From Nocardiopsis sinuspersici (GTDB taxonomy: Bacteria; Actinomycetota; Actinomycetes; Streptosporangiales; Streptosporangiaceae), in assembly GCA_008638415.1 (NCBI GenBank), contig VWVT01000011.1, forward strand, positions 165,937 to 229,936: a stretch of 64,000 bases of DNA, given 5' to 3'. This document shows, piece by piece, positions 24,610-33,726 of this stretch. The notes beneath the pieces are model-generated. The model saw nothing but the letters and a program-made list of their open reading frames with translations, searched no databases and had not been told where the DNA came from. Both the position numbers and the translations under genes were made by a program. Numbering within the stretch: position 1 is the stretch's first letter; each line of letters begins with the position of its first letter.

Positions 24610-25362
24610 GTGCGCGACTCGGTGGGATCGGTACGGAGTGTGCTGCTGCTCGGCGGACGCAGCGAGATCGGCCTGGCCATCGTCGAGCGGCTGGTCCGCG
24701 AGGGCGCCCGCGAGGTGGTGCTGGCGGCCCGGGGAGGGGTGTCCTCCACACCGGACGCGCTCACCGGGCTCGGCGCCGCCGTGCACTCGGTGGACTTCGA
24801 CGCCGGCCTGCCCGACACCCACACCGGCACCGTGGCGGAGGCGGTGGCCCTGGTGGGCGACCTGGACGTGGTGGTGGCCGCCTTCGGGGTGCTCGGGGAG
24901 CAGTCCGAGTACGAGGCCGACCCGGCCGCCGCCGCCCGCGCCGCCGCGGTCAACTACACCGGGCACGTGTCCGCCGGACTGGCCGTGGCCGCGCGCCTGC
25001 GCGAACAGGGGCACGGAACCCTCGTGGTGCTCTCCTCGGTGGCGGGCGTACGGGTGCGCAGGTCCAACTTCGTGTACGGGTCGGCCAAGGCGGGCCTGGA
25101 CGGCTTCGCGCAGGGGCTGGCCGACTCCCTGCACGGGTCCGGGGCGCGGGTGCTGGTGGTACGGCCGGGCTACGTGCCGACACGGATGTCCGCGCACGTG
25201 GAGCCCGCGCCGTTCCCGGCCACCCCCGGCCAGGTCGCGGACGCGGTGTCGTCCGGGCTGCGCTCGGGAGCCACGACCGTGTGGGCGCCGCGTGTGCTCC
25301 AGCCGCTCTTCACGGGCATGCGGCTGATGCCGCGCGCCCTGTGGCGCCGCCTGGGCCGCTGA
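24610..25362 (+). CDS. dprE2: DprE2-like decaprenylphosphoryl-2-keto-ribose reductase
   Basis: This 250-residue short-chain dehydrogenase is predicted to reduce the 2'-keto intermediate to decaprenylphosphoryl-arabinose. The NAD-binding motif LLLGGRSEIGLAI is at about residue 10. Catalytic Ser is in VLSSVAG (about 142), and Tyr156 and Lys160 are in YGSAKAG. RPGYVPTRMSAH and VWAPRVLQ match mycobacterial DprE2. The GTG at 24610 was chosen because it follows GGGGGAGCGCC and aligns with the DprE2 N-terminus; ATG 24577 would add 11 residues. It follows dprE1 after 55 bases. Confidence 0.9.
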   Translation: MRDSVGSVRSVLLLGGRSEIGLAIVERLVREGAREVVLAARGGVSSTPDALTGLGAAVHSVDFDAGLPDTHTGTVAEAVALVGDLDVVVAAFGVLGEQSEYEADPAAAARAAAVNYTGHVSAGLAVAARLREQGHGTLVVLSSVAGVRVRRSNFVYGSAKAGLDGFAQGLADSLHGSGARVLVVRPGYVPTRMSAHVEPAPFPATPGQVADAVSSGLRSGATTVWAPRVLQPLFTGMRLMPRALWRRLGR

Positions 25363-25374
25363 GGGGCGCTGGGA

Positions 25375-26739
25375 CTACCCCGCGTCCTCGGCGGTCAGCC
25401 GGTAGAACGCCAGCGGCACCAGGCAGCACAGCATCACCGCGGCTGGCACCAGCGTGCTGCCGACCAGCATGCCGAGCAGCGCCCCGTCGCTCTGCCGGAC
25501 GACCTCGCCCGCGCCGGACTCGACATAGCCGCTCAGCGCCAGCGACAGCGACAGCAGGCCGGTGCCCACCGACTGCGCCATGGCCTCACCCGAGGTCCAC
25601 ACACCCGACAGCACCCCGCCCTGGCGCCGGCCCGAGGCGTCGGCGGCGGCCAGGCAGTCGGCCAGCATCGACCACGGCAGCAGCGTCGTCCCGGACAGGC
25701 CCACGCCCACCAGCGCGGAGGAGAGCACGGCGCAGGGGAGACCCCACAGGGGGATCATCAGCAGCCCCAGGGCTCCCAGGACGAACACCGCGGCCGAGCA
25801 CCCGGCGGCACGGCGCTTGTCCACCCGTACCGACAGCCGCTTCCACAACGGGGCCGAGGCGATCAGCGGCACCAGTACGCAGACCATGAGGATGCTCGTG
25901 TATTCCGGTGCGCCCATGACGTTGGCCGTCACATAGGGAACACCGGCCACCATGGTCCCGCCCGCCGTGGCCATCAGCAGGTTGGCGGGGAAGAGCACCC
26001 GGAAGTGCCGGTGGGCGAAGGCCGTCCGCAGTTGGGTGAGCAGACCCTCGGTGCGGTGCGGGAACACCGGGCGCGGTGCCCGGCGCGTCCCCGCCACCGA
26101 GCCCAGCATCGACACCAGCACCACGCCGCCCATGGCCAGGCCCATCAGCCGGTAGCCGGACACGGCGTCCCCGGTGGCCGACTGCAGGACCGGGGCCAGG
26201 GCGCCGCCCAGCATCAGGGCGAGCCCCACGAACGCGGTCCGCCACGTGTTGAGCGTGGACCGCTCGTGGTAGTCGGAGGTGATCTCCCCGGGCATGGCGG
26301 TGTGCGGCACCTGGAACACCGACGACGCCAGCGCGGCGGCCACGAACACCACCGCCACGTATCCGGCGGCGGCGTCGCCCTCCAGCGGCGGACCGGCGAA
26401 CATCGCGGCGAACAGCACCGGCAGGGTCAGCGCCCCGGCCAGCATCCACGGGCGGCGCGGTCCCCAGGACGACCGTGTCCTGTCTGACCAGATACCGATA
26501 TACGGACTGACCAGAAGATCGATCAGTTTGGGCAGGAACACCACCAGCCCGGCCAGTGCGGGACCCACCGCCAGGGTGTCGGTCAGGTAGATCAGGAGCA
26601 GCAGCCCCGGCACCGTGTTGAAGATGCCCGTGGCCACCGCTCCGCTGCCGTACCAGGCGTGCACGGACCGGGGCAGCGGCGCGGCGTGCCCGCCGTGCGC
26701 GGCGGCGCCGGACGGTACGGGACCGACCGCGGCGGTCAC
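25375..26739 (-). CDS. MFS transporter, GPH/MelB-like
   Basis: This 454-residue membrane protein has about twelve helices and resembles the glycoside-pentoside-hexuronide:cation symporter group. Typical pieces are LPKLIDLLVSPYIGIWSDRTRS after helix 2 and the cytoplasmic loop SDYHERSTLNTWRTAF. The GTG start overlaps the stop of the upstream DUF2236 gene as GTGA, so the two are co-translated. Context does not point to a sugar. Because it is coupled to DUF2236 oxygenase-like genes, export or import of an isoprenoid or hydrophobic compound is also possible. The 3' end faces dprE2 with only 12 bases between. Confidence 0.88.
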   Translation of the reverse strand: MTAAVGPVPSGAAAHGGHAAPLPRSVHAWYGSGAVATGIFNTVPGLLLLIYLTDTLAVGPALAGLVVFLPKLIDLLVSPYIGIWSDRTRSSWGPRRPWMLAGALTLPVLFAAMFAGPPLEGDAAAGYVAVVFVAAALASSVFQVPHTAMPGEITSDYHERSTLNTWRTAFVGLALMLGGALAPVLQSATGDAVSGYRLMGLAMGGVVLVSMLGSVAGTRRAPRPVFPHRTEGLLTQLRTAFAHRHFRVLFPANLLMATAGGTMVAGVPYVTANVMGAPEYTSILMVCVLVPLIASAPLWKRLSVRVDKRRAAGCSAAVFVLGALGLLMIPLWGLPCAVLSSALVGVGLSGTTLLPWSMLADCLAAADASGRRQGGVLSGVWTSGEAMAQSVGTGLLSLSLALSGYVESGAGEVVRQSDGALLGMLVGSTLVPAAVMLCCLVPLAFYRLTAEDAG

Positions 26740-27713
26740 GGACGGCCGTCCGCGGACGTCCCGGCCCGCGCGTCGTCCGCCCGGGGGGCCTCCTCCTCCC
26801 GGGTCTGCGCGGCGTACAGCTCCTCGTGGGCGACCGGGTCCACGTCGTGCGCCACCGGGCAGCCCTTCGGGAACGTGCCGATCCGGTTGACGTCGTACCC
26901 CTGCGGGTAGCTGCGGATGTTCGGGTTGCCGTCCGCCCACAGCGGCTCCTCGCGCGGCCTCATCCGGCGCACGACCCTGGCGCGCAGCTTCAGCGCGATG
27001 TCGGCCGCCCTGCGCCACGCCCTGCTGGGCGGGTCGTAGCGGAAGGTCTCGATGAGCGACTCGTCCAGGATCGCCATGGAGAACTTCCGGGCCGGCCCGG
27101 ACACACGTGGCGGGTAGAAGCTCACCATCAGGTCGAGGGTGGAGTCGGAGACCGCGCGCCCGCCCTCGGTGTAGGCGAAGTGCTCGCGCTCGTAGGAGTC
27201 CATGAGGTCGCGGAACCGCTCGTAGGTCTCGGGGATGTCCTTGATCCCCATGTACTTTCCGAGCCGGCGGTAGTAGTTCGTGACAGCGGCGATCTCGTGG
27301 CCGGTCAGTCTGCGCCAGCCGTATCCGTAGTCGTTGAGCCAGCGCACGGGCATGACCACGAACGTGCTCAGGACGTAGCGGTAGTCGTCGTTGCTGATGT
27401 CGTAGGAGCGGTGCATCTGGTTCATCCGGCGCAGCGCGTCGCGTCCCCGGCCCGGTTCGAACCCGTACCGCATCATGTTGTTGAGGATCAGCGCGGTGTC
27501 GTCGTAGCGCTTCTGGGTGCTGCCGGTGAACTCGTTGGTCCTGCCGAGCAGCGCCCCGATGCTGGGCACGGCGTAGGTGCGGTACAGGGCGATGCCGAGT
27601 GCGCGGCCCATGTCCCAGGGGAACTCATGGGCGTTGAGGATCTGCATGATCCGTACGCAGTCGGCCTCGGCGTCCAGGCGGTGGATCTCGTCTCGGAAAG
27701 CGAAACGCTTCAT
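26736..27713 (-). CDS. DUF2236 (oxygenase MpaB-like) protein, copy 2
   Basis: This 325-residue protein belongs to the DUF2236/MpaB-like family, which includes rubber oxygenase (Lcp) and mycophenolic-acid biosynthesis relatives that use heme. The ATG at 27713 gives an N-terminus that matches its tandem neighbour (MKRF). Conserved regions include RTYAVPSIGALL, MHRSYDISNDDYRYVLSTFV and the helix FAYTEGGRAVSDSTLDL. The protein is mostly helical. The C-terminal 35 residues are charged and diverge from copy 1. Its stop overlaps the MFS start. A 140-base stretch (27286-27425) is identical to 28421-28560 in copy 1. The actual reaction is unknown. Confidence 0.85.
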   Translation of the reverse strand: MKRFAFRDEIHRLDAEADCVRIMQILNAHEFPWDMGRALGIALYRTYAVPSIGALLGRTNEFTGSTQKRYDDTALILNNMMRYGFEPGRGRDALRRMNQMHRSYDISNDDYRYVLSTFVVMPVRWLNDYGYGWRRLTGHEIAAVTNYYRRLGKYMGIKDIPETYERFRDLMDSYEREHFAYTEGGRAVSDSTLDLMVSFYPPRVSGPARKFSMAILDESLIETFRYDPPSRAWRRAADIALKLRARVVRRMRPREEPLWADGNPNIRSYPQGYDVNRIGTFPKGCPVAHDVDPVAHEELYAAQTREEEAPRADDARAGTSADGRP

Positions 27714-27840
27714 TCGCGGGTTCCTTCGGGGAAGGGGATGGCACGGCGCTGGGAGCGCGCGATGGGGGTGGTGGGAGCTGTGGGGGCGCGAAGGCCCGGG
27801 TGTGGCCGGGGGCTCGGCCGGCCGCGTGCGGCGCGGGGGC

Positions 27841-28848
27841 TTACTCCTCCGCGGCTCGGGGAGCCGCCGCGGTGTCCGTGCCACCGGAGGGGGCGGGGTC
27901 GGGAGGGGACGCCGGAGCCACGGCCTGGCCCGGTGCGGGCACGTGGGCGCCCGTGGCCGCGACCTTCCGGGTGGCCATGTCGTGCGGGACCGGGCAGCCC
28001 TGGGGGAAGGTGCCGATCCGGGAGGGGTCGTAGCCGCCGGGGTAGCTGCGGATGTTGGGACTCTGGCGGGCCCAGCGCGGCTCCTCGCGCGGCCTCATCC
28101 GGCGCACGACCCCGGCGCGCAGCTTCAGCGCGGCGTCGCTGAGCCTGCGCCAGGCGGCCGAGGGCTCGGGGTAGTCGAAGGCCCGGATGAGCCGGTCGTC
28201 GAGCAGCGCCTTGGTGAAGGGGCGGACCAGGGGCCGCTGCCAGGCCGGATAGAAGTTCACCATCAGGTCGAGGGTGGAGTCGGAGACCGCGCGCCCGCCC
28301 TCGGTGTAGGCGAAGTGCTCGTCCTCGTAGGAGTCCATGAGGTCGCGGAACCGCTCGTAGGTCTCGGGGATGTCCTTGATCCCCATGTGCCTGCCGAGTT
28401 TGCGGTAGTAGTTCGTGGACGCGGCGATCTCGTGGCCGGTCAGTCTGCGCCAGCCGTATCCGTAGTCGTTGAGCCAGCGCACGGGCATGACCACGAACGT
28501 GCTCAGGACGTAGCGGTAGTCGTCGTTGCTGATGTCGTAGGAGCGGTGCATCTGGTTCATACGGCGCAGCGCGTCCCGGCCGCGACCGGGGCCGAAGCCG
28601 TGCTCCATGATGTCGTTGAGGATCAGCGCGGTGTCGTCGTAGCGGTGCTGCGTGCGTTCGGTGAACTCGCGTGTGTGCGCCAGCAGTTCGCCGACGCTGG
28701 GCACGGCGTAGGTGCGGTACAGGGCCAGGCCCAGTGCCTGCTCGATGTCCCATGGGAACTCGTGGCTGCCGAGGATGCGCACGATCTGCTCGCAGTCGGC
28801 CTCGGCGTCCAGAGCGTGGATCCGTTCGTACCACTCGAACCGCTTCAT
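27841..28848 (-). CDS. DUF2236 (oxygenase MpaB-like) protein, copy 1
   Basis: This 335-residue paralogue lies 127 bases upstream of copy 2 in the same orientation. It shares the whole core (MNQMHRSYDISNDDYRY, IKDIPETYERFRDLMDSY, FAYTEGGRAVSDSTLDL). Divergence is concentrated in residues 215-255 and the Ala/Pro-rich C-terminus after about residue 290. It probably starts the three-gene unit with copy 2 and the MFS transporter. A family-level oxygenase role is known for relatives only. A short hairpin (28971-29000) lies in its upstream region. Confidence 0.85.
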   Translation of the reverse strand: MKRFEWYERIHALDAEADCEQIVRILGSHEFPWDIEQALGLALYRTYAVPSVGELLAHTREFTERTQHRYDDTALILNDIMEHGFGPGRGRDALRRMNQMHRSYDISNDDYRYVLSTFVVMPVRWLNDYGYGWRRLTGHEIAASTNYYRKLGRHMGIKDIPETYERFRDLMDSYEDEHFAYTEGGRAVSDSTLDLMVNFYPAWQRPLVRPFTKALLDDRLIRAFDYPEPSAAWRRLSDAALKLRAGVVRRMRPREEPRWARQSPNIRSYPGGYDPSRIGTFPQGCPVPHDMATRKVAATGAHVPAPGQAVAPASPPDPAPSGGTDTAAAPRAAEE

Positions 28849-29051
28849 GGAGAACTCCAGTCACCTTCGTATGGGCCCGCCCCAGACGGGTCCATGGTCT
28901 GCGGGTGGATGGCGCCCGACGGCGTCCCACGGGGCGCACTTTACCTGGAAGGCCCTTGTGTACAGCGGTTCCGGGGTTCAAACCTTGTCCGAAACCCCGG
29001 TGCGTGTCCGGAATGTTCTCTTTTATGCGGTTACGTCCTTGGTGCACAAAA

Positions 29052-29085
29052 GAGGGGGTTCGGGGCCGCGGCCCCGAACCCCCTC
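29052..29085 (-). terminator. Terminator of the conservon operon
   Basis: A 15-16-bp perfect stem (29052-29067 with 29070-29085) is followed on the minus strand by TTTTG. It lies 13 bases beyond the cvnD stop codon. Confidence 0.9.
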
Positions 29086-29098
29086 CAGCGCACGTGTG

Positions 29099-29680
29099 TC
29101 AGGCGGCCATCTGCTCGGCCACCCGGTTGATCAGCGTCACCAGCACGTTCTTGGACGACTCGCGGTCCCGCGCGTCGCACAGCGCCACCGGGATCGCCGG
29201 ATCCAGGCTCAGCGCGCTGCGGACCTCGTCCACCTCGTAGGTGTGGGCGCCCTCGAAGCAGTTCACCGCCACCACGAAGGGCACGCCCCGCCGCTCGAAG
29301 AAGTCCACCGCGGCGAAGCACGTCTCCAGGCGCCGGGTGTCGGCGATGACCACCGCGCCCAGAGCGCCCTCCGACAGCTCCTCCCACATGAACCAGAAGC
29401 GCTCCTGCCCGGGCGTGCCGAACAGGTACAGCACCAGGGTGGGGTTGATGGTGATGCGGCCGAAGTCCAGCGCCACGGTGGTGGTCGTCTTGGACTCCAC
29501 CCCCGACAGGTCGTCGACCCCGTAGCTGGCCTCGGTCATCACCTCCTCGGTGCTCAGCGGCGCGATCTCGCTGACCGATCCGACCAGTGTGGTCTTACCG
29601 GCCCCGAAACCTCCCGCAACCAGGATTTTCAGGGCGGCCGGAACGGGCGCCTGCGTGTCGTCAGAGTCGTTGGATGCCAT
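29099..29680 (-). CDS. cvnD: Conservon GTPase CvnD
   Basis: This 193-residue small Ras-like/MglA-type GTPase forms the fourth member of an actinomycete conservon, which works like a membrane-associated G-protein module. The P-loop is GGFGAGKTTL (about residue 23), switch region YGVDDLSG and DFGRI, and G3-like LFGTPGQERFWFMW. In the G4 position the sequence is VAVNCFEGA, the usual conservon variant of NKxD. It overlaps cvnC by 20 bases, indicating coupled translation. It is the last gene of the operon. Confidence 0.93.
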   Translation of the reverse strand: MASNDSDDTQAPVPAALKILVAGGFGAGKTTLVGSVSEIAPLSTEEVMTEASYGVDDLSGVESKTTTTVALDFGRITINPTLVLYLFGTPGQERFWFMWEELSEGALGAVVIADTRRLETCFAAVDFFERRGVPFVVAVNCFEGAHTYEVDEVRSALSLDPAIPVALCDARDRESSKNVLVTLINRVAEQMAA

Positions 29681-30101
29681 CGAGAACCGCCTGGAGTACG
29701 TCCCGGCTCACCGGGCTCTTCGCTGTGTAGGGGGCGCGGGCCAACGCGAGGCCGCGGTTGAGGAGGTCGCTCAGCAAAACCTTGACCACGGCCACCGGGA
29801 TGTCCAGGTGCGCGGACACCTCGGCGACCGACTGGGGGCGGCGGCACAGCTCCAGGATGCGGACCTGTTCCGGTTCCAGGGCCATCTCGTCGACCTCGGC
29901 GCGCTTGGCCGCGATCACCACGCTGATCATGTCCAGTTGGACGGTGTCCGCGTGGTCGCGTCCCTGCGCGATCACGTACGGGCGGACGAGTGGTCCGGCT
30001 TCCTGCGCTCCGGACGCGCCCTCGTCGTATCCGCCGACCGCGTCACGGTGCGGAAGGCCGTGCGGTATCCCGTCGGGTGGCAACTCGCTGTGCGCTTGCA
30101 T
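29661..30101 (-). CDS. cvnC: Conservon protein CvnC (DUF742)
   Basis: This 146-residue DUF742 protein has the characteristic LVRPYVIAQGR entry motif (about residue 38) and a winged-helix-like C-terminal part (ILELCRRPQSVAEVSAHLDI, about 82-101). In known conservons CvnC associates with CvnB and CvnD at the sensor kinase. It begins 8 bases after cvnB and overlaps cvnD by 20 bases. The N-terminal 35 residues are disordered. Confidence 0.92.
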   Translation of the reverse strand: MQAHSELPPDGIPHGLPHRDAVGGYDEGASGAQEAGPLVRPYVIAQGRDHADTVQLDMISVVIAAKRAEVDEMALEPEQVRILELCRRPQSVAEVSAHLDIPVAVVKVLLSDLLNRGLALARAPYTAKSPVSRDVLQAVLDGIQRL

Positions 30102-30109
30102 GACGTCCC

Positions 30110-30565
30110 CTAACGTGTGGATTCCCCGGAAGCGCCCTCATGCCTGGGCGCGGCGTCCAGATAGCGGCCCACCTGCTCGACCAGGACGTTCATCTCGTAG
30201 GCGATGAGGCCGACGTCGGAGCTCTCCTCGGCCAGCACCGCCAGGCACGCGCCCCGTCCGGCGCCGGTGACGAACAGGTACGCGTTCTCCATCTCCACCA
30301 CGGTCTGGAGCACCTCTCCGCCGCCGAAGTGGCGTCCGGTGCCCCGGGCCAGGCTCTGGAACGCGGACGCCACCGCGGACAGGTGCTCGGCGTCCTCCTT
30401 GACGAGCTCGTGGGAGTGCCCGATCAGGAGGCCGTCGGCGGACAGCAGGATCGCGTGCCGGGACCCCACCGCGCGATCGAGCAGTTCGTCCAGCAGCCAG
30501 TTGATGTCCTTCTTGCCCGCGCCGCTTCCACTGTCGCGCTGGGCGTTCTCGGGAGTACTCGTCAC
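30110..30565 (-). CDS. cvnB: Conservon roadblock/LC7 protein CvnB
   Basis: This 151-residue protein has a roadblock/LC7 domain (about residues 18-125), with INWLLDELLDRAVGSRHAIL, SADGLLIGHS and the closing LAVLAEESSDVGLIAYEM. In G-protein modules such domains act as GTPase regulators (MglB-like). It follows cvnA after 2 bases, so coupling is tight. The N- and C-termini are short and disordered. Confidence 0.93.
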   Translation of the reverse strand: MTSTPENAQRDSGSGAGKKDINWLLDELLDRAVGSRHAILLSADGLLIGHSHELVKEDAEHLSAVASAFQSLARGTGRHFGGGEVLQTVVEMENAYLFVTGAGRGACLAVLAEESSDVGLIAYEMNVLVEQVGRYLDAAPRHEGASGESTR

Positions 30566-30567
30566 GG

Positions 30568-33153
30568 TTACGCGTCCTTGTCGGTGTCGTTGGTCTGCTG
30601 CTTGCCTTCGCGCCGTCCGCGGTCGGTTCCCTTCTGGAACGCGGACATGTTCCGGCGCAGGCGCGCCAGCCGCTCCGCGCTGCCCGGAGCCGTTCCCTGG
30701 GAGGGCGTGCCACCGGCCGCGGGCCCGCTCCGGGTGTCGGTCTCGGGCTCGGTCGCCAGCTGCGGGGCCAGGTTCTCCTGGGGACGCCGCTTGGGCAGCG
30801 GCGGGCGTCCCCCGCCGGCCGGGACCGTGGCGGGCGGTTCGGCACCGGAGTCAGCGCCGGGGCTGGGAACCGCGCTGATGGTCGGGGTCCGGGTGGGAAG
30901 GGAGGGCCGGTCGCCGTTCGGGTCCGAGTCCAGGAGGTCGTCGCCGTGGGACGGCTCGCTCCCGGGACCGGGGACCGGGCGGACCTCGGGGGCGGGCGCC
31001 GGGCGGACCTCGGCCTCCTCCTCGGCCGGGGCGTCCTCGTGCCGGGTGTCCTCGGCGGGCGCGGACACCGTCGTCAGAACGGGCTTGGTGCCCTTGCCGG
31101 ACTCCAGCTCACCGGGCGCGTGGCGGGGGACCCCGTTCACCTCCCAGGTGTCCTCGCCGTCGTCCTCGGTGGCGGTGAGCGGGGCGCGCTCCCCGGAGAT
31201 CAGCTCGTGCGGAAGCAGGACGATCGCCTGCACGCCCCCGTACGGCGAGGGGCGCAGGTGCACGCGGATACCGTGGCGGTGCGCCAGGTGCGAGACCACG
31301 AACAGGCCGAGGCGCATCTTCTCGTTGAGGCGCATCACGTCGAACTCGGGTGGGTTGGCCAGCAGCTCGTTCGCCGACTCGAGCTCGCTCTCGGTCATGC
31401 CCAGGCCGCGGTCCTCGATCTCGATCGTCACGCCGTTGGGGACGTCGTCACTGCTCAGACGCACGTGCGTGTGCGGCGGGGAGAACATCGCGGCGTTGTC
31501 GACCAGCTCGGCGACCAGGTGGATGACGTCGGCGACGGCCGGGCCGTTGAGGTGGACGCGGGCGATCCGCTCGCGCTTGACCCGGGTGTAGTCGCCGGAC
31601 TCGGAGATGGCGCCGCGCAACACGTCGATCAGCGGCATCGGGCGGTGCCAGGTGCGGCCCGGTGCCTCGCCGCCCAGGATGAGCAGGTTCTCGGCGTTGC
31701 GGCGCGAGCGGGTGGCCAGGTGGTCGAGCTTGAACAGCTGGGAGAGCTGCTCCGGGTCCTCCTGCTCGCGCTCCATCCGGTCCAGCAGGCGCAGTTGGCG
31801 GTGGACCAGGGTCTGGCTGCGGTGCGCGATGTTGAGGAACACGCGGTTGACGCCCTGGCGCAGCTCGGTCTGCTGCACCGCCTCCTGGACGGCGGCGCGC
31901 TGGGCGGTGTTGAACGCCTTGGCGACGTCGCCGATCTCGTCCTCGTCGGTGGCCAGGCCCGGCAGTGCGGCCTCGGTGTCCACGCGCTCGCCCCGGTGCA
32001 GGCGGCGCATGAGCTCGGGCAGGCGCTGCTCGGCCAGGTCGTTGGAGTCGTCGCGCAGACGCAGCAGGCGCCTGGTGAGCGCCTCCGAGGAGCGGCGTGC
32101 CAGCAGGAAGGCGCCCACGGTGACGGCGGCGATGCCGAGGCTGCCGGCGATGGCGACCAGCACGGCCTGGTTGGCGGCCTCGCGGGTCGTCTGGGCCGCG
32201 TACAGGGCCTCGTCGGCGCCGATGGCGGTGAGCTCGGAGAGCACGTGGTCGTAGGCCTCGGACCACTCGGTGGAGTTCACCGGCATGGACAGGTCCTCGA
32301 CCTCTGTGGGCACCAGGGTGACGGGGTCGGTGACCGTCTCGGTGGTGACCTGGCGGTCGATGATCGCCTGCTGCATCTCCTGTAGCCGCTGGTACTCGGG
32401 GCTCGCGAGCAGCGTCTCGAGGCGCTCCTTCTGGCCCTCGCCCTCCAGGTAGTGGCCGTTGGCCGCGAGGAAGCTCTCGTAGGAGCCGACCAGCTCGGTG
32501 AACCTGCGCTGGTCCTCCCGGGTGAGCTCGTCGTTGGCGAAGGCGCGGGCGATCTGGCCGTCGACCTGCGAGAGCAGGTCCACGGTGCGGAACATGTAGG
32601 TCGCGGTGAAGCCCGGGTTGACCGCGTCCGGGCCGTTCAGGCCCTCACGGGCCTGGCTGTCGAAGCTGTCGGCGCCGTGGAGGATCAGCTCGTTGTAGTA
32701 GTCGAGGACCTCTTTCCTGGACGCCTCGCCCCTGTCGACCGACTCGCGCATCGCGCCGATCTCGCCGTACCGCATGTGCAGCATCTCGATGTGGTGGCCG
32801 CTCTCACCGGGAGCGATGTCGGCGAAGCCGATCAGCTCCCCGATGACCGTGCCCAGGGAGGCGTCGGTGTGGTTGCGCGCCTCGGCCAGCTGCCGTTCCA
32901 GCTCGGCGTCGTCGGGGTGCTCGAGGAAGGCGATCGTGTGCGACCGCTCCTGCATCGCGTCCACGAGGCCGACGGCGGACGGGGTGACCAGGTCGTCGGT
33001 CGCCTTGGCCCGAATGAGCTGCATGACCGCGTCACCGGTGAGGGCGAGGGTGAGGATCAGCCAGAGCACCACCAAGGCGGTGGTGGGAATCATGACCATT
33101 GCGCGGATACGGGCGGTGATCGTCCGCCTGCGTCGCTTGGGTACTGCCTGCAC
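30568..33153 (-). CDS. cvnA: Conservon sensor histidine kinase-like protein CvnA
   Basis: This 861-residue membrane sensor heads the conservon. It has a basic N-terminus, TM1 (about 20-40), an extracytoplasmic nitrate/nitrite-sensor-like helical domain (about 41-325) and TM2 (about 326-350). A HAMP-like segment and an HATPase domain follow, with N-box ELVDNAAMFSPP (about 548) and IEDRGLGM. The C-terminal 230 residues are Pro/Glu-rich and disordered. The dimerisation segment FLNIAHRSQTLVHRQLRLLD contains the His expected for this family. GTG 33153 is preceded by AGGAGA. Any longer frame upstream is in non-coding sequence. Confidence 0.93.
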   Translation of the reverse strand: MQAVPKRRRRTITARIRAMVMIPTTALVVLWLILTLALTGDAVMQLIRAKATDDLVTPSAVGLVDAMQERSHTIAFLEHPDDAELERQLAEARNHTDASLGTVIGELIGFADIAPGESGHHIEMLHMRYGEIGAMRESVDRGEASRKEVLDYYNELILHGADSFDSQAREGLNGPDAVNPGFTATYMFRTVDLLSQVDGQIARAFANDELTREDQRRFTELVGSYESFLAANGHYLEGEGQKERLETLLASPEYQRLQEMQQAIIDRQVTTETVTDPVTLVPTEVEDLSMPVNSTEWSEAYDHVLSELTAIGADEALYAAQTTREAANQAVLVAIAGSLGIAAVTVGAFLLARRSSEALTRRLLRLRDDSNDLAEQRLPELMRRLHRGERVDTEAALPGLATDEDEIGDVAKAFNTAQRAAVQEAVQQTELRQGVNRVFLNIAHRSQTLVHRQLRLLDRMEREQEDPEQLSQLFKLDHLATRSRRNAENLLILGGEAPGRTWHRPMPLIDVLRGAISESGDYTRVKRERIARVHLNGPAVADVIHLVAELVDNAAMFSPPHTHVRLSSDDVPNGVTIEIEDRGLGMTESELESANELLANPPEFDVMRLNEKMRLGLFVVSHLAHRHGIRVHLRPSPYGGVQAIVLLPHELISGERAPLTATEDDGEDTWEVNGVPRHAPGELESGKGTKPVLTTVSAPAEDTRHEDAPAEEEAEVRPAPAPEVRPVPGPGSEPSHGDDLLDSDPNGDRPSLPTRTPTISAVPSPGADSGAEPPATVPAGGGRPPLPKRRPQENLAPQLATEPETDTRSGPAAGGTPSQGTAPGSAERLARLRRNMSAFQKGTDRGRREGKQQTNDTDKDA

Positions 33154-33726
33154 GGTTCTCCTGTCGATCCGCGTCTGGAGTCTGGGTCGGGGTGCGGTGC
33201 GGGGCCGCGGGCGCCGGGTGCCGGGGGATCCGGCACTTCTCGGCCCGCTGAGCGCGGCCTCCTGCCCCGCGGGGCGGCGTCCGTCGGGGGTTCTCGACGC
33301 GGGACGTACCGCAGGGTAACCACAAACACGGCATTTCGGCGTGGGGATCGTATCTCGCCGATGAAACGCTGAAATATCCGGGTGAGGAAGCAGTCTGCCA
33401 CGAAGGACGAGAATGTCCACTTCCTCGATGGATGGTAGAGGTGTTGTCCCCTGTGAACCATTGTGACAATAGGGCAAAGGTCACATAAGGCAAAGAGGAT
33501 GCGCAACCCCTGCTCCGCGCGGTCGCCGCCGTCGGCTTGCTCAGGGATCCGGACGGGCGGGATGTCCGCGTTCGGCCCGCACACCGTCGTGAAGCGTACT
33601 AGCGTTGCGATCCGGGGCCGAGCGCGGCGACGCCGCCACAGGACGGGGGAGGCGCCGTGGGCCGGCCGTTCGGCGGGGGACGGACCGCCGCGGAGGCGGT
33701 GGCCCCGGCCCGTCCCGCCCCGCCCG
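33154..33726. other. Intergenic region upstream of the conservon
   Basis: These 573 bases hold no convincing gene. The sequence from about 33300 to 33500 is less GC-rich than its surroundings and is the likely conservon promoter region. It includes the small palindrome ATTGTGACAAT (33460-33470), which could be an operator. The part after 33600 is GC-rich without recognisable signals and follows the DUF3592 stop. Confidence 0.45.

Noticed and set aside
28971-29000. tRNA T-arm-like GGTTCAAACC
   Set aside because: The surrounding bases do not form a T stem, acceptor stem or anticodon arm. It is an 8-bp hairpin in a promoter region.
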